The notes under the pieces: model-generated
Database searches by the model: none
The model's input: the letters and a program-made list of their open reading frames with translations, nothing else
What the model was told of the DNA's origin: nothing
Origin: Dehalococcoidales bacterium
Lineage (GTDB): Bacteria; Chloroflexota; Dehalococcoidia; Dehalococcoidales; UBA5627
Reading direction: 5' to 3'
Length of the DNA stretch: 64,000 bases
NCBI GenBank assembly: GCA_028707255.1
Contig: JAQTUQ010000003.1
Coordinates: forward strand, 1 to 64,000
Shown: piece by piece, positions 8,815 through 17,286 of the stretch
How positions within the stretch are numbered: the stretch's first letter is position 1
Layout: the number at the start of each line of letters is the position of its first letter
Program-made: the position numbers and the translations under genes

Positions 8815-9623
8815 AGTTTTTCTCTGACAATTATTATAATAATTAAATCACAGGAATATAGACATAAATGAGATAAAATATACTTTATTGGACATATATA
8901 GACATTTATACAGTAAATTATTATTTAAGTCAAGGAGGCGTTAAGAATTCATCATATACCGTACCGGTATAGTCTCTTAACTGACTGATATAGGAAAATA
9001 GTAATGATTTGTATAAAAAGGGTTGACGTGGCGATATTCGGGGTGTAATATTATTTTATAAATTAAACGTATGCGACACTTATTAGTAGCATAGAAGCAT
9101 AAGATTTCTATTTATGATGTAGGTAATAAATTATAATGTGGGGTAGCAATTGCAATATGAAGCATTAGTACATTATTTTAGCTTCGAAAAGCAGAATAAC
9201 CGGCTACTAGAAAACGCTATAATAAAGTATAAATTAATCATTCATTACTTTAGTAATACCTTTTATCCTGACGATTATTCTTATAGTCTCCACCGGCAGA
9301 TGGCAAATAGCCGAATTTCAGCCATTCTTTACAAGTTTCAATTCGAAGACCGAAAACAAACTGCCATTTCAGAGCTGAGATTTAATAATTCCGCAACATC
9401 CGCACTGCCACAGGCTATTATATCTTGTTGATATTCGCACTATATTAGAAGTGCATTTATAACTTAATTGACGAAAAAATGAACCAGCCAATGGAAGCTG
9501 ACGGGGAATGTGCATGTACACAGATAGCGGCAGTATTTGATGGACGGGCAGATGTCAAGGGAGTTGTCATGCAGGTTATAAGTGCAAAGTTAAATCGGGT
9601 GAAAACAAGGAGGATATAGCACA
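8815..9623. other. Long non-coding region between the glycan operon and the beta-helix gene
   Basis: About 800 bases, AT-rich, without a convincing gene. The left part must hold the promoter of the leftward glycan operon, though I see no clear -35/-10 pair for it. The right part carries a strong rightward promoter near 9023-9051. The only ORF is 93 codons from a TTG with a poor ribosome binding site and no recognisable sequence. The end of the region holds AAGGAGG, the ribosome binding site of the beta-helix gene. Confidence 0.6.
9023..9051 (+). promoter_or_regulatory. Strong sigma-70-type promoter
   Basis: TTGACG, a spacer of 17 bases, then TAATAT. The predicted start of transcription is near 9058, about 565 bases before the ATG of the beta-helix gene. 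It therefore implies either an unusually long leader or a separate small transcript. Confidence 0.6.
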
Positions 9624-12600
9624 ATGATAAGATGTATTAAAACTTCCGGACGCTGGTTGTTGTCTGTTGTCTTGATGCTTGTGATTAGTGTAGCCTTGAC
9701 GGCTGCGTTGAATGTATGGGCAGCAGTTCCCCAGGATATTTATGTGGATGATGACTACACGGAAGCAACTGGTGGATGGAATGTGACTCACTTTGCCACA
9801 ATTCAGTCAGCCATCAATGCGGCTTCTCCCGGCGATACCATCAACGTGGCGGCGGGGACTTATACCGAGCAGGTTCTCATCCAACGGAGTGTGCAACTCG
9901 TCGGTGACGGCGCCGGTTCTGCTGTTATCCAACTGCCCGCGGCCAGGACTGATACGGCGGCAGCGGGCGGCAAGAGCTGGGATTATATCATTGCGGCTTA
10001 CCCGGTAAGCGGCACCATCGATGTGGTCATCGACGGCTTTACCATCGACGCCGACGGACTGGCAAAGCAGGCGGGTACCGACGGACTGGTCGGCGTGCTT
10101 TTTAACAACGTCAATGGCGCACAATCCGGCCTCAACAATTGTGTGATTCAGGGATTTGAACAGGTAGAATACGAAAGCTGGGGCATACGTGTCTACGGAG
10201 ATTCCGGAGTCACTATTGATAACAATACTATCATCGACTATACCCGCGACGGTATCACGGTAAGTGGAGATGCAGGCGTTGGGGATGACCCTGTTGTCAC
10301 TATCAGCGATAACACCTTGACTGGTAGCGCCTTACCGCTAAACGGCATCTCGATACTTGACGGCGCCACCGGTACCATCAGCGGCAACACGGTCAGCGGT
10401 CTTACCCGCAGCACGCCATGGGCGGCGGTAGGTATCATGGTGGATACTTCAACGGGCGTCCAGATAAACAACAACACGATTAACGGGTGCTTCTATGGTA
10501 TTTACCTGGGTGATGCCACTGACACTACAGTGAGCGGAAACACCCTCACGGACAATATAAAAAGAGGCATCAGCCTGCATAATGCCAGCGGTAATACCAT
10601 TTTCGGCAACACTATAAATGGGCCGGCGGCCGGAACGGACGATGTCGGTATAGGGCTGGCGAATGGCTCAGCTAATAATACGATTGGCGGCGACTTGCCG
10701 GCTGACGGCAACATTATCACGATGGCTATTGCCGGTTCCGCCAACTTGTATGCAATCCACCTGCAGGGAGATGCCGGAAGCGGAAATATCATCAAGAACA
10801 ATACCATTACCGGCGGCTTGCGGGCGGTACAGTTCGACGGGCCTCCCGGCATCACCGGTACAACGACAATTGCCAACAACACGTTCAGCGGGCAGTCGTT
10901 CGGCGGAATAATTGCTATCAACAACGGCAGCCTGGTCATCACGGATAATACCCTGACGAATACGACGCGGCCGATGGAATTCTGGGGACCGGTTAATGTG
11001 ACCATTACAGGAAACACCATTGACGGCGCGCTCTTCGACGGCATCAACATGGGCAATGTCAGCGGGACGAAGCTGATTGAGAATAATACTTTCAGCAATA
11101 TCGTTAATGGAGATGCAAACATCGCTGCCATCTACGGCCGTGCTGACAGCGACAATATGGTCATTAACAATAACACTATCAGCAGTTCATGGAAGGGCAT
11201 TCAGATAGATACCGGCTGTACCGGGACGGTTATCACCGACAATACCATTAGCGATAATTCCTGGTCGGGAATCAGCGCCTACGATGCGCTGTTGACGGTG
11301 ACCGGCAATACCATTGATACTTGCTGGCGTGGTATTGAAATCGCCGGTGCGTTGACAGCACACAATAACTCATTCCTCAATAATGTGTATGGCTCGGTTA
11401 TCTTCTATAACAATGATGCTCACGACGTTACCGACAACTGGTGGGGTAGCGCCAGCGGTCCGTCGGTATGGCTGAATGGAGTTAACCAGAGCACATACAA
11501 TCAGGCCTCGCAGGTGGAATATATACAGGCGAACACTAATGGCAATTTTACGTATACGCCATGGCTGAATGCCGCACCGCCTGGTGGGGAAAGCTTTGCT
11601 CCTGTAACCAATGGAGATAACAGCTATGCTTCCATTCAGGCGGCTATCGATGACGCTACAGCAGGAGACACTATCAACGTGGCGGCGGGGACGTATGACG
11701 AGAACATTACGGTTGATAAATCCCTCACTATTAACGGTGCCGGAGCCGGCGACACAATCATCGACGGTGGTGGTAGCGGTGTGGTAGTGCTAATTACAGC
11801 CGGTAACGTCACCTTTCAAGGGTTCAATGTAACTGGTTCAGGTAATAATATACAAGCACACGCCGGTATAGTGCTTCAGGGAGTGACCGGCTGTACAATT
11901 GAAAACAATACAGTCAGTAATAATGCTGCTAACGGCATTGCATTGGCGATATCGAGTAACAATATTATACGAAACAATACGACTAACAATAATGTTGCCT
12001 GGGGCATTGTTGTTGTAAATCCAGGAACAAATGATGGCGAAGCAACGGCAATGGCATCTACCGGAAATACTTTCGAAGGCAATACCAGTAACGATAACGG
12101 GGCAGAAGGTATTTATCTCGATAAGCGCTGTAACAATAACAGTGTAATCGATAATACTCTATCCGGAAACTCAGGAAACGGCATCCACCTTTACGAGTCG
12201 CATGGCAATACCATTACAGGAAACATAATAACTGATAATGTCGGATCAGGTATTTATATAAAGAGTCATGACAATAACGTATCAGAAAATACTATTACCG
12301 GTAACAATACCGGCAATTCAAGTGAACATGCAGGTATTTACTTGAAGAGCGGGTGGATAGATCATAAAAGCCATGTTGATGGCAACCAGCTTTTAGCCGA
12401 AAACAATAGCATAAACCATAACAACATTTCAGGGAATAATAATGCCGGGGTGTTCTACCTGGAAAACGAGTATACCTATGATGATGACCTCGTCATAGAT
12501 GCCACTCTCAACTGGTGGGGCGATGCCAGCGGGCCGGCTCATGCAAGCAATCCCGATGGTAACGGCGATGGAATTTCCGATAATGTCGACTACGAACCAT

Positions 12601-13448
12601 GGATAGGCAGCAGCGAAGAACTGGAGCTATTGGGAGATGATGTAAACTACTATATAGATTCCGATGGCAAAATACTTGAAGAAATCGTAGCTACTTCCGA
12701 TGATGGCGGTTTTACCATCACAATTCCTGAAGGAACAATTGCTCTCGATGAATTCGGTGAACCGCTGCCCGGTATCGATGTTAGCACAGGTAACGGTATA
12801 GAACCGCCGGAGGATGCTGCTATCGTAGGTTTAATATATAACTGGGAACCTGAAGGTGCAACATTCGACCCGTACATAATATTTGAATTTCATTATAATG
12901 ACGAGGATATTCCAAGTGGTTTCGAAGAAACGAATTTAGTTATAATGTATTATGATTCTGATGCAGCAGAGTGGGTCGCTCTCGAAACTTTTGTCGATAC
13001 ACTTAATAACGTTGCAACAGCCTATGTAACACACTTTACATCGTTTTCTTTGTTTTCAGTTGAAGCGGAAATCGTAACGACCACCATTATTTCGACGATA
13101 ATTAATACAACGACCATAATAATTTCAGACAACCCGATAACAGTTACAACAACGCAGACAATGCCACAGGTGACCATAACTCAACTTCTACCGGGTACTA
13201 TGGCAACAGTTACGCTACCGGTTACTATAACACAAACCGGTGCTGGAGCTACCGTAACACAAACTGAACTTCAAACAACAGCGATAACTACTACACAACA
13301 GCAAAGCGCAACGACTGCGACATCGACAACTACTACAACGCAAACTATAACCCAGGAAGTTATCAATTGGACAATAACCATCGTAATAGCGATAATCGCA
13401 TTACTAATTGGGGCTCTGTTAGTTGCAATAATTGTAAGGCGAATTTAA
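9624..13448 (+). CDS. Secreted, membrane-anchored right-handed beta-helix protein
   Basis: A 1274-aa surface protein. Residues 1-33 form a signal peptide with a long hydrophobic core ending near NVWAA. Two NosD/pectate-lyase-like beta-helix blocks follow, each opening with a matching capping motif (FATIQSAINAASPGDTINVA near residue 57 and YASIQAAIDDATAGDTINVA near 670) and made of many short GNTITD/NNTIS-type rungs. Near residues 1010-1145 is a non-repetitive domain, then a Thr-rich stalk (about 1150-1240), one membrane helix and the basic end VRRI. The start has AAGGAGG ten bases upstream. The likely location is outside the cell, anchored in the membrane; carbohydrate binding or cleavage is typical of the fold, but no catalytic residues were assigned. 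It lies divergent from the glycan operon. Confidence 0.85.
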   Translation: MIRCIKTSGRWLLSVVLMLVISVALTAALNVWAAVPQDIYVDDDYTEATGGWNVTHFATIQSAINAASPGDTINVAAGTYTEQVLIQRSVQLVGDGAGSAVIQLPAARTDTAAAGGKSWDYIIAAYPVSGTIDVVIDGFTIDADGLAKQAGTDGLVGVLFNNVNGAQSGLNNCVIQGFEQVEYESWGIRVYGDSGVTIDNNTIIDYTRDGITVSGDAGVGDDPVVTISDNTLTGSALPLNGISILDGATGTISGNTVSGLTRSTPWAAVGIMVDTSTGVQINNNTINGCFYGIYLGDATDTTVSGNTLTDNIKRGISLHNASGNTIFGNTINGPAAGTDDVGIGLANGSANNTIGGDLPADGNIITMAIAGSANLYAIHLQGDAGSGNIIKNNTITGGLRAVQFDGPPGITGTTTIANNTFSGQSFGGIIAINNGSLVITDNTLTNTTRPMEFWGPVNVTITGNTIDGALFDGINMGNVSGTKLIENNTFSNIVNGDANIAAIYGRADSDNMVINNNTISSSWKGIQIDTGCTGTVITDNTISDNSWSGISAYDALLTVTGNTIDTCWRGIEIAGALTAHNNSFLNNVYGSVIFYNNDAHDVTDNWWGSASGPSVWLNGVNQSTYNQASQVEYIQANTNGNFTYTPWLNAAPPGGESFAPVTNGDNSYASIQAAIDDATAGDTINVAAGTYDENITVDKSLTINGAGAGDTIIDGGGSGVVVLITAGNVTFQGFNVTGSGNNIQAHAGIVLQGVTGCTIENNTVSNNAANGIALAISSNNIIRNNTTNNNVAWGIVVVNPGTNDGEATAMASTGNTFEGNTSNDNGAEGIYLDKRCNNNSVIDNTLSGNSGNGIHLYESHGNTITGNIITDNVGSGIYIKSHDNNVSENTITGNNTGNSSEHAGIYLKSGWIDHKSHVDGNQLLAENNSINHNNISGNNNAGVFYLENEYTYDDDLVIDATLNWWGDASGPAHASNPDGNGDGISDNVDYEPWIGSSEELELLGDDVNYYIDSDGKILEEIVATSDDGGFTITIPEGTIALDEFGEPLPGIDVSTGNGIEPPEDAAIVGLIYNWEPEGATFDPYIIFEFHYNDEDIPSGFEETNLVIMYYDSDAAEWVALETFVDTLNNVATAYVTHFTSFSLFSVEAEIVTTTIISTIINTTTIIISDNPITVTTTQTMPQVTITQLLPGTMATVTLPVTITQTGAGATVTQTELQTTAITTTQQQSATTATSTTTTTQTITQEVINWTITIVIAIIALLIGALLVAIIVRRI

Positions 13449-13518
13449 TAAACTTCCCACGACCTTACGGTCGGGGTATTAAGTTAGGTAGGATAAATAT
13501 ATTCGATAGTAAGATTAT

Positions 13519-13544
13519 AAGGCTGGGATTAAACTCTCAGCCTT
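13519..13544. terminator. Hairpin between convergent genes
   Basis: AAGGCTGGGA, a 6-base loop, then TCTCAGCCTT: ten pairs including one G-U. It sits between the beta-helix gene and the convergent diaphorase operon and may end transcription from both sides, although no long T run follows on either strand. Confidence 0.5.
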
Positions 13545-13567
13545 ATAGTTTGTAACCGAACGGCAGT

Positions 13568-14197
13568 CTATTCCGTTTTGGGGATTAAAACACCGACCGG
13601 GCATTTTTTAACGCATTCCATACAGAAATCGCAATGTGCGGCACTCTCGAAGCAGGCAATTTTTGTTTCATATCCCCTATTAACAAAGTAGATATGACTT
13701 GCTCCGTATATTTTTTCACAGGTTTGAACGCATATTCCGCAACGGACGCATTTATTGGGGTCGTAGTAAAGAAAAGGGGTTAGGGTCTCAAGCGGCAGTT
13801 TGTTTTTAGGAGGCCGTAAGTTATCTATCCTCCGCCTGTCGATATGTAGATGCGCCATAATTTTTTGAAGCTCGCATTTTCCGTTTGCCGGGCATTCACG
13901 ACAGGTGAAGTGGTGATCAGCAATGATGAGTTCAACAACGGGACGAATCGCCGCATCTATTTCCGGAGTATTGGTTTTAACAATCATTTCGTTTTCTGCC
14001 AGTGTGCGGCAAGCCAGCACAATTTTTTCGTTATTAACTTCAACCATACACAAACGGCAAACACCGCCGGGGACTAAATCGGCATTGTAACAGAGGTGCG
14101 GAATATAAATATGATTTTCCAGGGCTACCTGCATTATGGTCGCCCCCTGATCGGCATCAAATTGCTGCCCATTGATAGAAAAGCGTATTTTATTCAT
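13568..14197 (-). CDS. Iron-sulfur subunit of NAD-linked diaphorase (HoxU / NuoG N-terminal type)
   Basis: An electron-transfer subunit of 209 aa when started at MNKIRFSINGQQ, where GAAGGA lies upstream; the ORF track start is 26 codons too early. Domains: a plant-type [2Fe-2S] ferredoxin (ligands in CYNADLVPGGVCRLC and the later Cys of ACRTLAE), the His-Cys3 [4Fe-4S] site HHFTCRECPANGKCELQ, and a two-cluster ferredoxin (CVRCGICVQTCEK and CDFCMECVKKCP). This order matches HoxU and the N-terminus of HndD/NuoG. There is no hydrogenase H-cluster domain. It overlaps the flavoprotein gene by 8 nt. It would pass electrons between the FMN subunit and a catalytic partner that is not in the window. 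Confidence 0.87.
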   Translation of the reverse strand: MNKIRFSINGQQFDADQGATIMQVALENHIYIPHLCYNADLVPGGVCRLCMVEVNNEKIVLACRTLAENEMIVKTNTPEIDAAIRPVVELIIADHHFTCRECPANGKCELQKIMAHLHIDRRRIDNLRPPKNKLPLETLTPFLYYDPNKCVRCGICVQTCEKIYGASHIYFVNRGYETKIACFESAAHCDFCMECVKKCPVGVLIPKTE

Positions 14198-15887
14198 CGA
14201 TATTTCCTTCTTCAACGAGCAATCGGCATACGTTTGCATGGCATCTTTTATGATTGATGTGGGCTTCGTATTCATTCTGGAAATAGCGCAGAGTAGTCAA
14301 AACCGGGTTGGGGGCAGTTCGTCCCAGTCCGCAAAGCGAGGTATGAGCTACCGATTCGCTGAGTTCAAGCAGCATATCGATATCCGTTTGCCTGCCCTTT
14401 CCTTTAGTAATATCATCCAGTATATCAAACATCTGTTTTGTGCCGAGCCGGCAGGGAATGCACTGTCCGCAGGATTCCTGCTTAGCAAAATCGAGGAAAA
14501 AGCGTGCCACATCGACCATACAGGTATCTTCATCCAAAACCACCATGCCTCCGGAACCCATAATTGAACCGGCAACAGCTAATGAATCGAAGGCAATCGG
14601 AAGTTCGAGCAGTTCGGCAGGTAAGCATCCCCCCGAAGGTCCGCCAGTTTGCACAGCTTTAAACTCTTTGCCGTTCGGGATGCCTCCGCCGATATCGAAA
14701 ATTATCTTTCGCAGCGTAATCCCCATCGGAACCTCAATTAAGCCGCGGTTAGCCACCTTGCCGGTGAGGGCAAAAATTGCCGTGCCTTTACTGCTTCCGG
14801 TTCCGCGGTCGGCAAACCACTCTGCGCCGTTTGTAATAATGGCCGGGATATTGGCCAATGTTTTAACGTTATTGATATCGGTCGGTTTTCCCCATAATCC
14901 GCTTTCAGCGGGGTAGGGCGGGCGGTGCCGCGGCATACCCCTGTTCCCTTCGATAGATGCTAACAACGCCGATTCTTCACCGCAGACAAAGGCTCCGGCG
15001 CCTTCCCTGATTTCGATATCGAAGTTAAAACCCGAATCCAGTATATTTTCACCCAGTAACTCATATTGGCCCATCTGTTCAATGGCGGTTCTAACTCTTT
15101 TTATAGCCAAGGGGTATTCATCGCGGATATATATAAAGCCGCGGCTGCATCCGATGGCATAAGCTGCAATCAGCATTCCTTCGAGAACAGAATGAGGGTC
15201 GCTTTCAAGAAGAGACCTATCCATATAAGCTCCGGGGTCTCCTTCATCGGCATTGCAGATCAGATATTTCGGGTAAGATTCCGTCTTGCGGCATTCCTTC
15301 CACTTGAACCCGGTAGGGAAACCGGCTCCACCCAATCCACGTAATCCCGATTTTTCCACTTCATCTATTATCTCGTCCTGCTGGGTGCATAAAGCTTTTT
15401 CGAATCCCTTATAACCTCCCCGAGCAATATATTGAGAAATATCCTCAGGATTAATCACGCCGATATTTTTAAGAGCTGTGCGTTCCTGATATTTAAGGAA
15501 ATCGATTTCGAAGAGGTTGGGAATGCCGTCTATTGCTTCGCCCCAAGCACCGAGTGCCAGGTCGGTGCGATAATTGTTATTTACCAGGTAATCCGTGATA
15601 AGCTCTGCAGCCGTCTCGGGTTCAAGATTTCTATAAGTGATGCGAGGTTGCCCGGGTTTAATGATATCGACCATCGGTTCGCAGTAACACATGCCCAGAC
15701 AGCCGGTTTTGTGAATTCTGGCTTCAATGTGATTCTTCATCAGGGTCGATTCTATAGATTTATATATGGATAAGGCTCCGGCAGCTTCACCGCAGGTAGC
15801 CATGCCTATAAATATCTGAGGGATGGACGGATTAGTTATCTTCTGCCATTCTTTTTCAGCCTTTGCCCTGAAATCTGCCGTTATCAT
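14190..15887 (-). CDS. NADH-binding flavoprotein subunit (NuoF/HoxF/HndC-like)
   Basis: A 565-aa diaphorase. The N-terminal thioredoxin-like [2Fe-2S] domain has Cys in GMATCGEAAG and in GCLGMCYCEP. The FMN/NADH domain contains GLRGLGGAGFPTGFKW and ICNADEGDPGAYMDRSLLE. The SLBB domain follows, and the C-terminal [4Fe-4S] site is ESCGQCIPCRLGTKQM. Unlike many HndC proteins it lacks an added C-terminal two-cluster ferredoxin. It takes electrons from NADH or gives them to NAD+. It lies 27 nt downstream of the NuoE-like gene and overlaps the iron-sulfur gene, so all three are one operon. Confidence 0.9.
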   Translation of the reverse strand: MITADFRAKAEKEWQKITNPSIPQIFIGMATCGEAAGALSIYKSIESTLMKNHIEARIHKTGCLGMCYCEPMVDIIKPGQPRITYRNLEPETAAELITDYLVNNNYRTDLALGAWGEAIDGIPNLFEIDFLKYQERTALKNIGVINPEDISQYIARGGYKGFEKALCTQQDEIIDEVEKSGLRGLGGAGFPTGFKWKECRKTESYPKYLICNADEGDPGAYMDRSLLESDPHSVLEGMLIAAYAIGCSRGFIYIRDEYPLAIKRVRTAIEQMGQYELLGENILDSGFNFDIEIREGAGAFVCGEESALLASIEGNRGMPRHRPPYPAESGLWGKPTDINNVKTLANIPAIITNGAEWFADRGTGSSKGTAIFALTGKVANRGLIEVPMGITLRKIIFDIGGGIPNGKEFKAVQTGGPSGGCLPAELLELPIAFDSLAVAGSIMGSGGMVVLDEDTCMVDVARFFLDFAKQESCGQCIPCRLGTKQMFDILDDITKGKGRQTDIDMLLELSESVAHTSLCGLGRTAPNPVLTTLRYFQNEYEAHINHKRCHANVCRLLVEEGNIDE

Positions 15888-15914
15888 TCTTTGCCTCCGC
15901 TAACGCAGCTGAAA

Positions 15915-16640
15915 TTATCCGGGATTTTCGTCTTTTGTATCCGTTTTTTTGAAAAGCTTTTGTACCTTATCCGAATTCATTTTTCCGTAAGTCTCACTAT
16001 TTACGGTAATAACCGGAGCGAGTGCGCAGCAACCGACACAGGCAACGTTGTCGAGAGTATATTCATTGTCTGTAGAAGTTTCGCCTTCTTTTATTCCCAG
16101 CAGTTTCTCGGTATCTCTTGTCAACTGAGGCGCGCCGCTGATATGGCAGGCGGTGCCTCGGCAAATACAGACATGCCGTCTTCCGGGAGGGGTAAGCCGC
16201 AGGGATTTGTAGAAAGACGCCACAGAATGGATGTGTCCCTCTGGCAACTTAAGAAAGCGGGCTATATGGCTGACCATATCTTTCGGCAGGTAACCGAAAT
16301 TAGACTGGAGTTCGAGCAGAATAGGTATTAAGCCGCTTTTATTGCCGTTGTAAAAGGACAGGATTTTGCCCAATCTCAGGTATTTAAACAGGGGGATGCT
16401 CATCGGGCATTCCGTAGTACAGTCTCCGCAATCGTTACATTCGTCGATACCGTGTTTTTTGCTATCGGCAAAGCGGCCGTTTTTAATATCTTCTAAAAGA
16501 ATCGACGGCCAAAGGCCTTTATCGCAAACTTCCAGGCATAAGCTACAATCGATACAGGGATTTTCCCTTATCAATTCTTTATCGGAAGGCTTATCATCCC
16601 GCTTTTTGAAAAAAGAAAGAACCGGCGCAATCTTGTTCAT
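15915..16640 (-). CDS. NuoE-like [2Fe-2S] subunit with fused N-terminal ferredoxin
   Basis: A 241-aa fusion. Residues about 25-85 form a two-cluster ferredoxin (CIDCSLCLEVCDKG and CNDCGDCTTECP). Residues about 100-235 form the NuoE/HndA thioredoxin-like domain, with the helical start LLELQSNFGYLP and the cluster ligands in CICRGTACHISGA and NVACVGCCALAP. The usual NuoE is about 160 aa without the ferredoxin, so the N-terminal extension is notable. It is the first gene of the diaphorase operon. The extra clusters could let soluble ferredoxin join the electron path, as in electron-bifurcating complexes (inference). Confidence 0.88.
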   Translation of the reverse strand: MNKIAPVLSFFKKRDDKPSDKELIRENPCIDCSLCLEVCDKGLWPSILLEDIKNGRFADSKKHGIDECNDCGDCTTECPMSIPLFKYLRLGKILSFYNGNKSGLIPILLELQSNFGYLPKDMVSHIARFLKLPEGHIHSVASFYKSLRLTPPGRRHVCICRGTACHISGAPQLTRDTEKLLGIKEGETSTDNEYTLDNVACVGCCALAPVITVNSETYGKMNSDKVQKLFKKTDTKDENPG

Positions 16641-17286
16641 CTTCTGTATTTACCTTAGCGATAATTTCGTCGACATATATAGAATAAAACCCTCTATTAT
16701 ATAATATATTTATGAAATAACTAAATCGGACAAATATAGTCCAGTATACAATATAATACTTATTTTGTCACTATTTTTTAAGAATACATTGAATTTTAAA
16801 CTTTTTAGGGTAGACCACAAAATTATTCAAACAGTATGCAGAGATGGGTTTGAGTAATAAGGAGATTTGCACTAGGAACGATGCCCTTATCTGTTTGAAC
16901 TCTCTATATCTAAAATGGAGCAAGCGTTTTAAATATGAAAAAGAAAAATCTGCAAAAGTTCAGAAACAGGTTAAACCCTTACAATATCTTGACAAAAAAG
17001 AAGGAATTATTATATTGTTATTCAGCACTGGCTGCCGTATTTGCTCACATCAAAACTCCGGTTGTAATCTCTCCAACATCTATAGTATTCGAAGTATCAA
17101 TCCGACCCAAAAAGGTACATCTAAAAAGGGAGAAGTAGGGGTCTGTGAGGATAACGATAATTGATAATTAGTATTAGGATATATTTATAATAACAGGAAT
17201 TTTAAAATATATGGTGCTCATAATATATTAGATTATCTTTGGTGGTATATCTGCCATTATATGAATAACGAGAGGAGGGAAGTGTA
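16641..17286. other. AT-rich intergenic region upstream of mgsD and the diaphorase operon
   Basis: About 645 bases between divergent genes. Two overlapping ORFs (106 and 67 codons) have no recognisable sequence and weak ribosome binding sites; I do not accept them as genes. A possible promoter for mgsD lies near 17161-17191, and GAGGAGGG at the end is the mgsD ribosome binding site. Confidence 0.55.
17161..17191 (+). promoter_or_regulatory. Possible mgsD promoter
   Basis: TTGATA, a spacer of 19 bases, then a perfect TATAAT. The spacer is longer than ideal and the region is AT-rich, so chance is possible. The leader to the mgsD ATG would be about 90 bases. Confidence 0.35.

Noticed and set aside
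9150-9431. 93-codon ORF in the long intergenic region
   Set aside because: It starts with TTG, has a poor ribosome binding site and no recognisable sequence; composition is that of AT-rich spacer DNA.
10502-11131. 209-codon antisense ORF inside the beta-helix gene
   Set aside because: It is the shadow of a repetitive, well supported gene on the plus strand.
16844-17164. 106-codon ORF and an overlapping 67-codon ORF upstream of mgsD
   Set aside because: Two frames are open over the same bases, neither has a good ribosome binding site or family features.
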